A DNA stretch of 53,965 nt, taken from a virus. The notes under the pieces were generated by a model. The model worked only from the letters and a program-made list of their open reading frames with translations, did not search any database and was not told where the DNA came from. The position numbers and the translations under genes were made by a program. The stretch covers positions 1-53,965 of IMG/VR virus record IMGVR_UViG_3300025669_001165; one strand, given 5' to 3'. Shown here piece by piece: positions 31,735 to 39,929 of this stretch. Position 1 is the stretch's first letter. The number at the start of each line of letters is the position of its first letter.

Positions 31735-34270
31735 AATCCTCCATCTCTGACCACCTTTTACCATAAGATATATCAATCCGCATCGGAATGTTCATCCCTG
31801 CGATTGGCCGTTCCATTTCCTCGTATAATATTTTCACGAATCTTTTTAACTCTTCATCTGGAGTCTCCCACAAACCAGCATCATGTATATCCATTAAAGT
31901 AGAAGTCTTCAGTTTCTCTTCCTTTAACCGTACCCCTACTCTTATCATAACGATTGCTAAACAATCATGTGCGAACCCTTGAATAGGAGAGTTCACTGCC
32001 TGAGCTAAAGCATGAGATTCAATTTCCGTAGAGGAGTGAAACATAAGTTGTCCTGCCTCCCCAGTAAAAGAAGTTGCTACTCCCATTGCTACTGGTATGC
32101 GTCTCTTACGACCAAAGTAGTTTACTACGTACCCATTATCAACAGCAAACTTCTTCGTCTCATCCAACCACCTCTCTCCTACTGGAAACTTATCCAGAAA
32201 ATGCCTAATTGTTTTCGTCGCTGCAAGTACAGGTATATCATATTCTTCTGCTACGCTCTTAGGTCCCCTTCCATACATGACTCCAAATACTGTCATCTTA
32301 GCTACAAACCTATCCCACTTCGTAACCTCCTCCTCTGGTTTCTTAAATAGGAAAGCTCCCATCTCTGCGTGAATGTCTTTACCAGATTTGATATACGCAA
32401 TCATATCGGGACACTGAGACATCTGTGCCCAACATCTAAACTCTGCTTGTTTAAAGTCGGCCTCTATTAACCAACTGCCTTCTGCTGCAACGAAGTAACT
32501 CCGAATGTCTTGCGCCTCTTCTCCTCTCTTTGGTTGGTTTTGAAGATTAGGGTTCGCAGAAGATAGTCTACCTGTTTCTGTACCATGTTGTTTATAAGTA
32601 GTATGTAACCTACCGTCTGCATGTATCAGCTCTGGTACGTTCTTCAAATAGGTACCATAAAACTTAGACAGAGTACCAGTACGTTGTAAATACTTCGCTC
32701 CTTCGTGTTTGGTAGAAAGGCTTTCCAAAGCATCCTTATTAGTACTCCTATCTGAATAGGGGTCTCCATATAGCAACGCTCTTTTGTGTTGTACGCTATT
32801 GGGATTGAATACTACTGGGGGTACTTCCTTGGGTGTCTTCCTTACCTCATCGCTCTTCTTCTGGGCGAGAGTAGTCATCAGTTTTTCTACTACCTTAACG
32901 CTAGGGAGTTCCTGCAACCCCACAGAAAGCTTTTCCAGTTCAGTTCCGTACTTCTCTATTAACTTCTGGAGTATGGATTGGTCTATCCTCACGCCTCTCA
33001 TCTCCATCTTCTGAAGCAGTTTGTTGTAGGGCATTACTATCTTACTGAACAGTACCCACAGACCTTCATCTATCAACCTCTGTTTGAATATGTTGTACAG
33101 TCTTATGGTAGCATCAACATCCATTCCTGCGTATTGCCAAAGTACCTCCTCGGGAATAACCGCATAGGACGTCTTTGAGTTCAATAAATACTTTTTCAGT
33201 CCCTTATCATACTGACCCATATCAGTATATTCCATTGCTAAACTCTTCAAGTCGTGTGCACCAGTTTCCTGTAACAGATGATGAGCGAGCATCGTATCGA
33301 ACTTAAAATCTACCATCTGTACATTCGCTTGCATAAGAAACTTGTTATCAAACTTACCATTCTGAGCAATCATTGTCTTACCGTACGGCTCATTGAACAT
33401 ATCTCTCAGCATCCTACAGATGAACCCAAAGTCACTCTTATCCCAGAAGGGTTCTAACTTACCATCTGTCATGTAATTCTTATTGCTATGGTAGAATGGA
33501 ATAATTGCTCCTGTTCTCTCTTTCCAAGAGAACGCAAGACACAGTACCTTATCTACACCACTCCACCCAAAACCCGACGTTTCAATATCATAAGATACCT
33601 CTTTCTCTCCTTCTATATGTTTGAACAACGTCTGAACCTTATCCAAATCAGTACAGGGTACATACTTGCAAGGTTCTGGTTTGCCTATTCCTTTACCCTC
33701 CAATGCCTGATATACTGCTTCCCACCCCTTACGAAACAAATCGTTAGCTCTGTCTCCCTGGTTCCTCAAAACATATGACGGATGAACGATTGGTATACAA
33801 ACAGCATCATATTGTTCATTCCAGAAGGGCTTTCCCGTAAGACGAATGATACCTTTGGAAAACCCCAACACCGTGTTCATAGCGACGGCCCCCAGTAGAA
33901 CTATAATCTTTGGCTTCACTTCTTCTATTTCCAAGTACAACTTGGTTTTGCATACAGCCACCTCCTTTTTAGTCGGCGCTCTATTCCCTGGGGGTCGACA
34001 CTTTACAACATTCGTAATATACATATTCTCTCTAACTAAACCCTGCATCTTAAGAAAATGGTTCATTAACTGACCTTGTTTTCCTACGAGGGGTTCCTGC
34101 TTGACTACTTCTTCGCCTCCGAGTGCTTCTCCTATTACCATTATCGAGGCATCCTTAGGTCCTACTCCCATCAATCCAGCAGTTCTACATACTAGACCTG
34201 AGTAACCGTAAGTGCTACCTTCCCATAACTTGCACTCTTTACAATTAACGACATCACAATCAAACTGCAT
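31715..34270 (-). CDS. Uracil-DNA glycosylase-family 4 domain fused to family A DNA polymerase
   Basis: An 851-residue protein. Residues 1 to about 190: 4Fe-4S-type UDG with C-K-E-C, G-E-A-L-G-G-E-E, N-V-V-K-C-R-P-P-G-N-R and H-P-S-Y-V-L-R-N. Then a 3'-5' exonuclease starting V-S-Y-D-I-E-T, and a PolA domain with motif A A-D-F-K-Q-A-E-F-R, motif B K-M-T-V-F-G-V-M-Y-G-R and motif C M-D-I-H-D-A-G. The usual HDE of motif C is HDA; the key Asp is kept. Replicative polymerase; a similar UDG-Pol arrangement is known in SPO1-like phages. Confidence 0.92.
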   Translation of the reverse strand: MQFDCDVVNCKECKLWEGSTYGYSGLVCRTAGLMGVGPKDASIMVIGEALGGEEVVKQEPLVGKQGQLMNHFLKMQGLVRENMYITNVVKCRPPGNRAPTKKEVAVCKTKLYLEIEEVKPKIIVLLGAVAMNTVLGFSKGIIRLTGKPFWNEQYDAVCIPIVHPSYVLRNQGDRANDLFRKGWEAVYQALEGKGIGKPEPCKYVPCTDLDKVQTLFKHIEGEKEVSYDIETSGFGWSGVDKVLCLAFSWKERTGAIIPFYHSNKNYMTDGKLEPFWDKSDFGFICRMLRDMFNEPYGKTMIAQNGKFDNKFLMQANVQMVDFKFDTMLAHHLLQETGAHDLKSLAMEYTDMGQYDKGLKKYLLNSKTSYAVIPEEVLWQYAGMDVDATIRLYNIFKQRLIDEGLWVLFSKIVMPYNKLLQKMEMRGVRIDQSILQKLIEKYGTELEKLSVGLQELPSVKVVEKLMTTLAQKKSDEVRKTPKEVPPVVFNPNSVQHKRALLYGDPYSDRSTNKDALESLSTKHEGAKYLQRTGTLSKFYGTYLKNVPELIHADGRLHTTYKQHGTETGRLSSANPNLQNQPKRGEEAQDIRSYFVAAEGSWLIEADFKQAEFRCWAQMSQCPDMIAYIKSGKDIHAEMGAFLFKKPEEEVTKWDRFVAKMTVFGVMYGRGPKSVAEEYDIPVLAATKTIRHFLDKFPVGERWLDETKKFAVDNGYVVNYFGRKRRIPVAMGVATSFTGEAGQLMFHSSTEIESHALAQAVNSPIQGFAHDCLAIVMIRVGVRLKEEKLKTSTLMDIHDAGLWETPDEELKRFVKILYEEMERPIAGMNIPMRIDISYGKRWSEMEDYEDKES

Positions 34271-35036
34271 TCTTGTCCCTTTTGTATAATTCGTTGTAGG
34301 TTTTACCGTTTAGGTATCTCCAATGATAGGTTTCAAAGCCTAACTTGATTCCTGTATCCTTGTACTTCTCTTTCATATACTCTCTACACTCTCTCCAATC
34401 ATCTTTACTGATGACTCTAAACTTGTTCGTCTTCCATAACTCTTCGTAGAACTGGCTACCTCTCATTGGTACATATGTGAGTGCTACTATCTCCTGCACG
34501 TAAGTCTTCCTCTCGTACAACCAATCGACCGTATGAAAGAAATCCTGGTTACCTGTAGTGAATGGTAACCCCGACATTATGTATACGAGATTGTTAACTC
34601 CCTTCTTAAACGACTGCTCTAAAACTTCTTCCATCTGGGCAACTACGATACCTTTCCCTAACCAACTCAGTATCTCATCGTCTGCTATCTCAAAGCCCCA
34701 ACTGATAGTGAGGTCGAATAGTTCTACTACTCTGGATACCTCATCCCAGTCTACCTTGTCTATCCTGTTCTCTACTCTCAGAGCAGTTACTCCATTGTCA
34801 CTTAGATAGTCATAAACGAAGTTTCTTATCTCTGGTGTTAAGTCATCATCGCTGAACCAACTACCACCATTGAATATCTTAAAGTATCTTCCTTCCTTCT
34901 TACACTTCACCAATTCCTCATCTAACATATCCTTCAAGTCTTCCCTAGTGGGCATAGCAAACTTCTGCATTTGATTGTAACCGCAGAACTTACACTTCCC
35001 CCAACTACAGGGTCCTATGTTTAAGTAAACAGACAC
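34260..35036 (-). CDS. Radical SAM protein resembling archaeosine enzyme RaSEA
   Basis: A 258-residue protein with a GTG start after AAAGGAGGAAGT, coupled to the ArcS-like gene. The cluster motif is G-P-C-S-W-G-K-C-K-F-C-G-Y (C10, C15, C18; C-x4-C-x2-C), followed by a G-G-S-W-F segment and a radical SAM barrel with S-W-G-F-E-I and M-S-G-L-P-F. The G-C-x-W...C-x-x-C-G-Y form is that of the archaeal RaSEA/Elp3-type group, which finishes archaeosine by cleaving a lysine adduct. It could be another Elp3-like enzyme; substrate here is inferred from neighbours. Confidence 0.72.
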   Translation of the reverse strand: MSVYLNIGPCSWGKCKFCGYNQMQKFAMPTREDLKDMLDEELVKCKKEGRYFKIFNGGSWFSDDDLTPEIRNFVYDYLSDNGVTALRVENRIDKVDWDEVSRVVELFDLTISWGFEIADDEILSWLGKGIVVAQMEEVLEQSFKKGVNNLVYIMSGLPFTTGNQDFFHTVDWLYERKTYVQEIVALTYVPMRGSQFYEELWKTNKFRVISKDDWRECREYMKEKYKDTGIKLGFETYHWRYLNGKTYNELYKRDKNAV

Positions 35037-35818
35037 ACTTCCTCCTTTGCTTTCCTAAGCTCTTCTAGGAACATCTCCTTTGTACGTTTAAGGCCCAGCA
35101 TCCTAAACTTTAACAGACCTGTGCTACCTTTAAACCTATCTATATATTCGTCATTTATTTTTCGTATATTTTCGTCGGTAAAAACAGTGAACTTCTTCTG
35201 TTCGATAGGGCAATCGATAAGTGCATCGTAAGTTTCCCCCGGTCTAACCATGTTCACTATCGCTTTGTATTTGAACTGAGTAAACCATCTGTATATCCTA
35301 GCGCGGGTAACTGCTGTGTACTTCGCCTTTATCTCTTCTGTCTCTTCTGTTTCGTTCCATTCGTAATACCTATATGGGTAGTGCCCATCGTAATCTATTG
35401 GTATCACTCCTGGATTGGATAGTATGAAGAAGTCTACTCCCTCTTTCTGACATATGGTATAGTACTGTTTGATATACTGCTGTGTTCGGTAGGGCTTCTT
35501 ATTGGCACATAACATTACCACAGCAATGTTTGACTTGGGTTTGAAGTTCTCCTCTAAGTGTTTCCTCATAGTTGTATATGAGAAATGCTCGAGTTGCTTA
35601 CTTGTTGCTCCTACGAGCCCATCTAAGTCCCACTGGTCTCTTGGAATTACTTCATCTTCTTCTGATAGGAATGGAGCGAGTTTATCTTTGCCCCACTTGG
35701 TTATGTCTTCTCTATTCTGTTCACTATGGAGTTTCTTATATTCGGGTCCCCAACTTTGTCTCCAAGCAATAATGTTCTTCGCAACCTTGTAATACAAATC
35801 TTCGTTCGTAATCACCAC
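35021..35818 (-). CDS. ArcS-core (DUF5591)-like protein
   Basis: A 265-residue protein. Residues 99-110 read A-V-V-M-L-C-A-N-K-K-P-Y, matching the C-x3-KPY signature of the archaeosine synthase ArcS core, which joins lysine to preQ0; the Ser and His that follow in archaeal ArcS are Gln and Ile here. F-F-I-L-S-N-P-G-V-I-P and Y-P-Y-R-Y-Y-E-W follow. It lacks the PUA and TGT-like parts of full archaeal ArcS. GTG start after AAGGAGGCT. Between the DpdA-like and radical SAM genes it probably modifies preQ0 placed in DNA. Confidence 0.7.
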   Translation of the reverse strand: MVITNEDLYYKVAKNIIAWRQSWGPEYKKLHSEQNREDITKWGKDKLAPFLSEEDEVIPRDQWDLDGLVGATSKQLEHFSYTTMRKHLEENFKPKSNIAVVMLCANKKPYRTQQYIKQYYTICQKEGVDFFILSNPGVIPIDYDGHYPYRYYEWNETEETEEIKAKYTAVTRARIYRWFTQFKYKAIVNMVRPGETYDALIDCPIEQKKFTVFTDENIRKINDEYIDRFKGSTGLLKFRMLGLKRTKEMFLEELRKAKEEVCLFT

Positions 35819-35825
35819 AGCCTCC

Positions 35826-36593
35826 TTATTTTACCATTTGCATAGTAACTAAAATATTTTGTAGGGCTTGTTGAAACACCTCCTTATCGTAGCCACCATC
35901 GAAGTCCAGTAGACCATCTACCTTATCCGCACATCCTTCAACTGTAAAAGCTATGTCGTTCATAGCGTACTTCACCTGCTTGGTAGTATCGTTACTACGT
36001 ATCCAAGAATACTTCTTCTGGAAGAACAATTCAAGTACGTTACCCAGTCCTAGCAGATGATGTTCCTTCTGCGGGTCCATTTTGTCTAGTAGATTTGTTA
36101 GATACACTCGGTTCGGCATCACCCCAGGCAGATTAGTCTCACTCTTAAAGCACTTTTCTACTACCCTGAACGCTAAACCTATAACATCTACTTCTGACCA
36201 TCTACATAACTCTTCATAACACTCCATATACTCTTGATAAGTACTACCTTGGGGAACCGCCTGAATCTTTAAACCTCTTGCACCATCAGAACGAGACAGT
36301 ATATCTAGTGCTGCCATAGAATCTTGTAGCGTTTTCTTCATATCGAACTTATGGTCGGGCAATACTATTTCATCGCACTCTAACCTTATTGCTTCTTCTA
36401 TTACCTGCCCGAATGGTAATGAAGAACCTAACTCATGTGCACTGTTATCCATTATCTTATACTTCTTCGTTCCTTTGAAGAAAGCGCTGTACTCAGCATC
36501 TAACTGAGACACGTGTGGAAGCAGAAGATAGAAGTCCTGCATATCATGTAGTGCTTCACAATACGACTCTGGACATATGAAAGATAGTTTCAT
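35826..36593 (-). CDS. dpdA: DpdA-like DNA guanine transglycosylase
   Basis: A 255-residue TIM-barrel protein of the phage TGT-like group: K-I-M-D-N-S-A-H-E (Asp49), E-I-V-L-P-D (Asp80), A-V-P-Q-G-S-T, I-G-L-A-F-R, L-L-G-L-G-N and I-R-S-N-D-T-T (Asp202, the likely nucleophile region). DpdA swaps guanine in DNA for a 7-deazaguanine base. The length and D-N-S-x-x-E pattern suggest a phage DpdA (DpdA2-like) rather than tRNA TGT; the zinc-binding cysteines of tRNA TGTs are absent. The start overlaps the previous stop (ATGA). Confidence 0.8.
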   Translation of the reverse strand: MKLSFICPESYCEALHDMQDFYLLLPHVSQLDAEYSAFFKGTKKYKIMDNSAHELGSSLPFGQVIEEAIRLECDEIVLPDHKFDMKKTLQDSMAALDILSRSDGARGLKIQAVPQGSTYQEYMECYEELCRWSEVDVIGLAFRVVEKCFKSETNLPGVMPNRVYLTNLLDKMDPQKEHHLLGLGNVLELFFQKKYSWIRSNDTTKQVKYAMNDIAFTVEGCADKVDGLLDFDGGYDKEVFQQALQNILVTMQMVK

Positions 36594-36907
36594 TCGAACA
36601 GCTCCTTTTCTTTAAGTGCTTCCTCTTTAAGGTCTTCGTACTTCTGTTCCAACTTCGCTACCTCTTGGTATTGAAAAAAAGCATAGCACGCTACATCTCT
36701 TAACTCTGACCTCATCTCGAAGAAAAGGTCACTATCCTTATGCTGTTCCTCTCCATACACTTTCGCGCCTAACTTGAATCCCTCTACCATATCACTTATG
36801 AACTTTGATAATGTGGTAGGGTCTACGTCCCTTGGTAGAGATAAAAACTCTGCCAGTGTTCCTTTGTACTCTTCCTTTGGTGCTTCTTTCTTTTCTTCAT
36901 CAGCCAT
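36590..36907 (-). CDS. Hypothetical 105-residue helical protein in the deazaguanine operon
   Basis: Acidic N-terminus (E-E-K-K-E-A-P-K-E-E), then helices with K-L-G-A-K-V-Y-G and M-R-S-E-L-R-D-V-A-C-Y-A-F-F-Q-Y. Such E-x-x-D-x-x-x-Y helices recall small MazG-like or DUF proteins, but the match is weak. It sits between folE and dpdA with 2-base and overlapping junctions, so a role in modification is possible. Confidence 0.6.
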   Translation of the reverse strand: MADEEKKEAPKEEYKGTLAEFLSLPRDVDPTTLSKFISDMVEGFKLGAKVYGEEQHKDSDLFFEMRSELRDVACYAFFQYQEVAKLEQKYEDLKEEALKEKELFE

Positions 36908-36909
36908 TG

Positions 36910-37743
36910 TTACCTCCTTATTAAGGTTAAGAACTCTTCTCTTGCTTGCTTGGTAGGGTCTAAAAACACTCCCCTCATTGCGGAGGTTGTCATAACACTA
37001 CTTTGTTTTCGTACTCCTCTAATAGCAGTACACATATGCTGCGCTTCGATTACAACTCCTAGTCCTTTCGGCTTGAGATGCTTTTCTATCGCGTCTGCTA
37101 TCTGTCTCGTCATCCTTTCTTGTATCTGAGGTCTCCTAGCATAAATGTCTACCACCCTAGCAAGTTTGGATACTCCTACCACCCTTCCACCATCTTCTGG
37201 AATGTAAGCCACATGCGCTTTACCCAAGAAGGGAAGAAAATGATGCGAACACATGGATTGGAATTCTATATCCTTTAGAATCACCATCTCGTTATAACCG
37301 TCAGAGGGAAACGAAGTACCTAGTACATCGTCTGCATTTTCATCCAACCCCGCGAACAACTCTATCCAAGCTCGTGCAATCCTATGTGGGGTACCTTGAA
37401 GATTTTCATCTTCCAAATCAAGCCCCCGGAACTTCTTAGAGAGCCCTCTTAACATTAGAGCAGCGCCGGTAGCTATTTCATTGACCCCCCAATTCTCTCT
37501 CTTCCAGGTTCCTAACTCGTTGTGAAGCTTCTGATGGCACTTACGACACAATATTTCCACATCCTCTTCCTTATTGAACGCAGTATTAGTAGAAACCCCA
37601 TAGGGAATATGTACCCCATTGAGGTGATGTCTTTCTATATTATCTGTGCTCCCACAGCGACTACAGCACTCATTTGGTAGTATCCCTGAGGCCTCTTTAG
37701 CCCAATCTAGCGTATCCCCCTTGGTTTTCTTGCTCTTTTCCAT
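36910..37743 (-). CDS. folE: HNH-type zinc domain fused to GTP cyclohydrolase I
   Basis: A 277-residue protein (start AAGGAGGGGATACATG). Residues 24-76: [24 protein letters not shown], an HNH-nuclease-like zinc fold. Residues about 88-277: GTP cyclohydrolase I with Q-S-M-C-S-H-H (C165, H168), V-S-K-L-A-R-V-V-D and H-M-C-T-A-I-R-G-V (C238). The usual CEHH is CSHH. GCH I turns GTP to dihydroneopterin triphosphate, the first step of preQ0 synthesis. I know no such fusion. Confidence 0.88.
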   Translation of the reverse strand: MEKSKKTKGDTLDWAKEASGILPNECCSRCGSTDNIERHHLNGVHIPYGVSTNTAFNKEEDVEILCRKCHQKLHNELGTWKRENWGVNEIATGAALMLRGLSKKFRGLDLEDENLQGTPHRIARAWIELFAGLDENADDVLGTSFPSDGYNEMVILKDIEFQSMCSHHFLPFLGKAHVAYIPEDGGRVVGVSKLARVVDIYARRPQIQERMTRQIADAIEKHLKPKGLGVVIEAQHMCTAIRGVRKQSSVMTTSAMRGVFLDPTKQAREEFLTLIRR

Positions 37744-37759
37744 GTATCCCCTCCTTGTT

Positions 37760-38056
37760 TTAGTCGAATAAATCATTATCCTGTATAACCACCCCAGAGC
37801 TGGAAGCAAGGGGCTGCGTCCTCACTTCCGTGGACTCGACAGGGTGTCTCGTCCGCTCTAATGACTCTGGGATAGTATTTTTCTTTCCGTACACCACCAG
37901 GATATCATTTTTCTGTAGGTTTAATTTTGTCATTGATACGAGAGCGCTAGCGTTGTCATAAGTAGCAGCAGGGAACACTTCCATTATCTTCTCTGCTATT
38001 GCTTTATGCACCAATCCCGCTCTGAATCCTTCTTTCGCTACTTCTGTCTTGTTCAT
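37760..38056 (-). CDS. Hypothetical 98-residue protein
   Basis: A helical first half ([13 protein letters not shown]) and a Ser/Thr-rich, probably disordered tail ending D-N-D-L-F-D, which could bind a partner protein. It lies between the replication protein and folE. Not recognised. Confidence 0.6.
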   Translation of the reverse strand: MNKTEVAKEGFRAGLVHKAIAEKIMEVFPAATYDNASALVSMTKLNLQKNDILVVYGKKNTIPESLERTRHPVESTEVRTQPLASSSGVVIQDNDLFD

Positions 38057-38058
38057 AT

Positions 38059-38847
38059 TTACCTCACTCTTACTTGTCCATCTGCATCTCTTACGAAGCC
38101 ATCTTCGCCTGATGCAGTCCTGGGCAGTTGTGTTAAAAACAGTTCAAAATCTTCTGCCACATACTTTATCAACATTGGATGTACCATATCAAGTCTTCGT
38201 TGATACGCAAAATCTATAAAACTAAAGATACTCTGGTCATCCGCATTTCTGTCTCTCAACAGTTCTATCATCTTCATAAACTCTTTCATACTGCCTGCGT
38301 TGCAACTATACTTCGTTCTGTACTTCGCAACAAACTTCGTACAGAAGTAGTCAAGTGCTTTCTTAGCCATTGAACCTACGCTCTGGAAGTCTCCATCCTT
38401 TGCCTTGCCTTTCTCTACCGTGAACTTCTTTACCTTTGCAAGTACTGGAACATCTTTTGCATACAACCATGAATCCCATCTATAGTTAAGGCAGAAGAAA
38501 AGCTCAGCGGATACATCATATAACGCACCGTACACCGGAACATCAACGACACTCTCTAGTATTGGTATGGAGTGAAGCTTCTCCCCTGCCCGCTCTGTAA
38601 CTGCTTCGGATGCCTTAACTCTAAGGATTATGTTTTTCATAATCAAGTCATCAAGACCTTGTGATAGTTGGGCAGCTCCTAACGCAGAAAGTTTTGCAGC
38701 TTGTGCTAATGTTATCTTTGAACGTTTATTATGTTGTATATAGAATCCATGTAACTGAAAGAACACATCAAGTATTTTATTCTCTCTGGCGTTCATTCCC
38801 AAATGTGATTTTGCAATTATGAACTCTAAGTAATTTTTATCAGCCAC
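38059..38847 (-). CDS. Winged-helix replication-initiation-like protein
   Basis: A 262-residue protein (GTG start after AGGAGTGCT). The N-terminal 80 residues have an HTH/winged-helix pattern (N-A-R-E-N-K-I-L-D-V-F-F, I-T-L-A-Q-A-A-K-L-S, L-I-M-K-N-I-I-L-R), like phage O/DnaD-type replication proteins. The rest is unassigned. First gene of the long replication/modification operon behind a clear promoter. A transcription regulator is the main alternative. Confidence 0.55.
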   Translation of the reverse strand: MADKNYLEFIIAKSHLGMNARENKILDVFFQLHGFYIQHNKRSKITLAQAAKLSALGAAQLSQGLDDLIMKNIILRVKASEAVTERAGEKLHSIPILESVVDVPVYGALYDVSAELFFCLNYRWDSWLYAKDVPVLAKVKKFTVEKGKAKDGDFQSVGSMAKKALDYFCTKFVAKYRTKYSCNAGSMKEFMKMIELLRDRNADDQSIFSFIDFAYQRRLDMVHPMLIKYVAEDFELFLTQLPRTASGEDGFVRDADGQVRVR

Positions 38848-38882
38848 AGCACTCCTAAGATTGTAATTTGTAACACTCTTTT

Positions 38883-38911
38883 ATTATATGATACTTTTCA
38901 AAATAAATCAA
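38883..38911 (-). promoter_or_regulatory. Sigma-70-like promoter for the replication operon
   Basis: On the minus strand, TTGATT (38911-38906), a 17-base spacer and TATAAT (38888-38883) lie about 36 bases before the GTG at 38847. The -10 is perfect and the -35 matches four of six. It would drive the run of overlapping genes down to at least 20498. Confidence 0.65.
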
Positions 38912-38914
38912 TGT

Positions 38915-39313
38915 TTATTTTTGTCTGTTATAACCCGTGCTCTTGTTGGGTTTCCTCAGTTCGTACTTATTACTATATGGGTTATGCTGAAGAGCACTAT
39001 CGGGACTCGCATAAACGTACTTCCCATTCATTTGATTATATTGTATTGTAGCATCATTGTCTACCAGCTCGTACTTGTTAGAGTACGGGTTGTGTTTTAT
39101 TGTTGCTGCAAATGCACTACTACATATTAACGAAATAATAATCATTGCCGCTACTCTCTTCTTACTTCTCGCTCTGCATCGTTCTTTTGCAACCGCCTTA
39201 CACTTGTCCCCACAATACCTCGAGTTGGGTGAAAGTGGTTTGTACGTCTTGCAACATATCCCACATGACCTTGGTTTGTCGTTAAACTGATAGTTCCAAC
39301 TCTTGCCTATCAT
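38915..39313 (-). CDS. Zinc-ribbon plus secreted repeat protein
   Basis: A 132-residue protein with two unlike halves. Residues 1-45: C-G-I-C-C-K-T-Y, R-Y-C-G-D-K-C-K, a zinc ribbon. Residues about 57-72: a signal-like hydrophobic segment with S-S-A-F-A-A, then three repeats of about 18 residues with the core H-N-P-Y-S-N-K-Y-E-L (first and third copies identical over ten residues). A second in-frame ATG stands at the hydrophobic segment, so a separate secreted product is possible. Confidence 0.55.
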   Translation of the reverse strand: MIGKSWNYQFNDKPRSCGICCKTYKPLSPNSRYCGDKCKAVAKERCRARSKKRVAAMIIISLICSSAFAATIKHNPYSNKYELVDNDATIQYNQMNGKYVYASPDSALQHNPYSNKYELRKPNKSTGYNRQK

Positions 39314-39504
39314 TTCTCCTCCCTTCCTAGTTGTTTTCTTGCTTTAAATTCCAAGTCTTCCCATTCCATGTCATGATATTTCTTCCTATGTAACAACCCT
39401 ATACAGAGTAACCCTCTAATCATTCCTCCTTTACTAACCTCTCCACATAACCCATTCAGCCAATCATCTAACCATACTGGGATTAACATTTGTGTTCTGT
39501 GCAT
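39310..39504 (-). CDS. Hypothetical 64-residue protein
   Basis: Contains P-V-W-L-D-D-W-L-N-G-L-C-G and a G-G-M-I-R-G-L-L ribbon-helix-helix-like segment. Overlaps both neighbours by 1-4 bases. A small ribbon-helix-helix regulator is possible. Confidence 0.55.
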   Translation of the reverse strand: MHRTQMLIPVWLDDWLNGLCGEVSKGGMIRGLLCIGLLHRKKYHDMEWEDLEFKARKQLGREEK

Positions 39505-39731
39505 TATTTCCCCTCCTTTAACAATAGGTGCCTTAATGATTTAACGGTTACTGAATCAACCTTCTTACGAAACGTACGACAGCTCATCTCATGCAACCCC
39601 GTAGCCAATCTACCACAAAAACAAAACATAGCATTTCCTTGAGACACCCTATCTTCTGTCTCTTGTCTCTTTTTAAGAAACTCAGACAAATGATTATCTT
39701 TCAAATACTCTAACTTCTCTTGTAGTTTCAT
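39504..39731 (-). CDS. Hypothetical 75-residue cysteine-containing protein
   Basis: An amphipathic N-terminal helix, then C-F-C-G-R-L-A-T-G-L-H-E-M-S-C-R with three cysteines and a histidine, a likely metal site. AAGGAGGAGAA precedes the ATG. Not recognised. Confidence 0.55.
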   Translation of the reverse strand: MKLQEKLEYLKDNHLSEFLKKRQETEDRVSQGNAMFCFCGRLATGLHEMSCRTFRKKVDSVTVKSLRHLLLKEGK

Positions 39732-39801
39732 TTCTCCTCCTTAATAGTTGTAGGGACAAGACTGTCTGCCCTGCCTTGTCCCGGAGTACGTTTCGAGTCA
39801 T
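39694..39801 (-). CDS. Possible 35-residue leader peptide or micro-gene
   Basis: The ATG at 39801 follows ACAAGGAGGTGCGTT, one of the strongest ribosome sites in the window. The peptide MTRNVLRDKAGQTVLSLQLL is basic. It contains an 8-base inverted repeat (39753-39782) and overlaps the next gene by 38 bases, which suggests a coupled leader. Confidence 0.35.
   Translation of the reverse strand: MTRNVLRDKAGQTVLSLQLLRRRNETTREVRVFER
39753..39782 (-). repeat. Inverted repeat (hairpin) upstream of a small gene
   Basis: GGGACAAG and CTTGTCCC, 8 of 8 paired, flank a 14-base loop and stand about 22 bases before the next start. There is no T-run, so it is more likely a leader hairpin than a terminator. 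Confidence 0.45.
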
Positions 39802-39827
39802 AACGCACCTCCTTGTTTGTGTCAAAT

Positions 39828-39929
39828 TCATCTCCCCTCCCTGAATACTATACAAGCTTGAAAATCTTCATCCTCTCTACAGAATGGGCACGTATCTTTT
39901 AATTCACATCTTTCACAAATACTCTTCAC
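39828..39929 (-). CDS. 33-residue cysteine-rich protein (GTG start)
   Basis: GTG after AGGGGGACGCA. The peptide MKSICERCELKDTCPFCRED has five cysteines in 26 residues (C-x2-C, C-x2-C, one more later), so a small zinc-binding protein. First reading frame after the regulatory region at 39.9-40.1 kb. Confidence 0.55.
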   Translation of the reverse strand: MKSICERCELKDTCPFCREDEDFQACIVFREGR

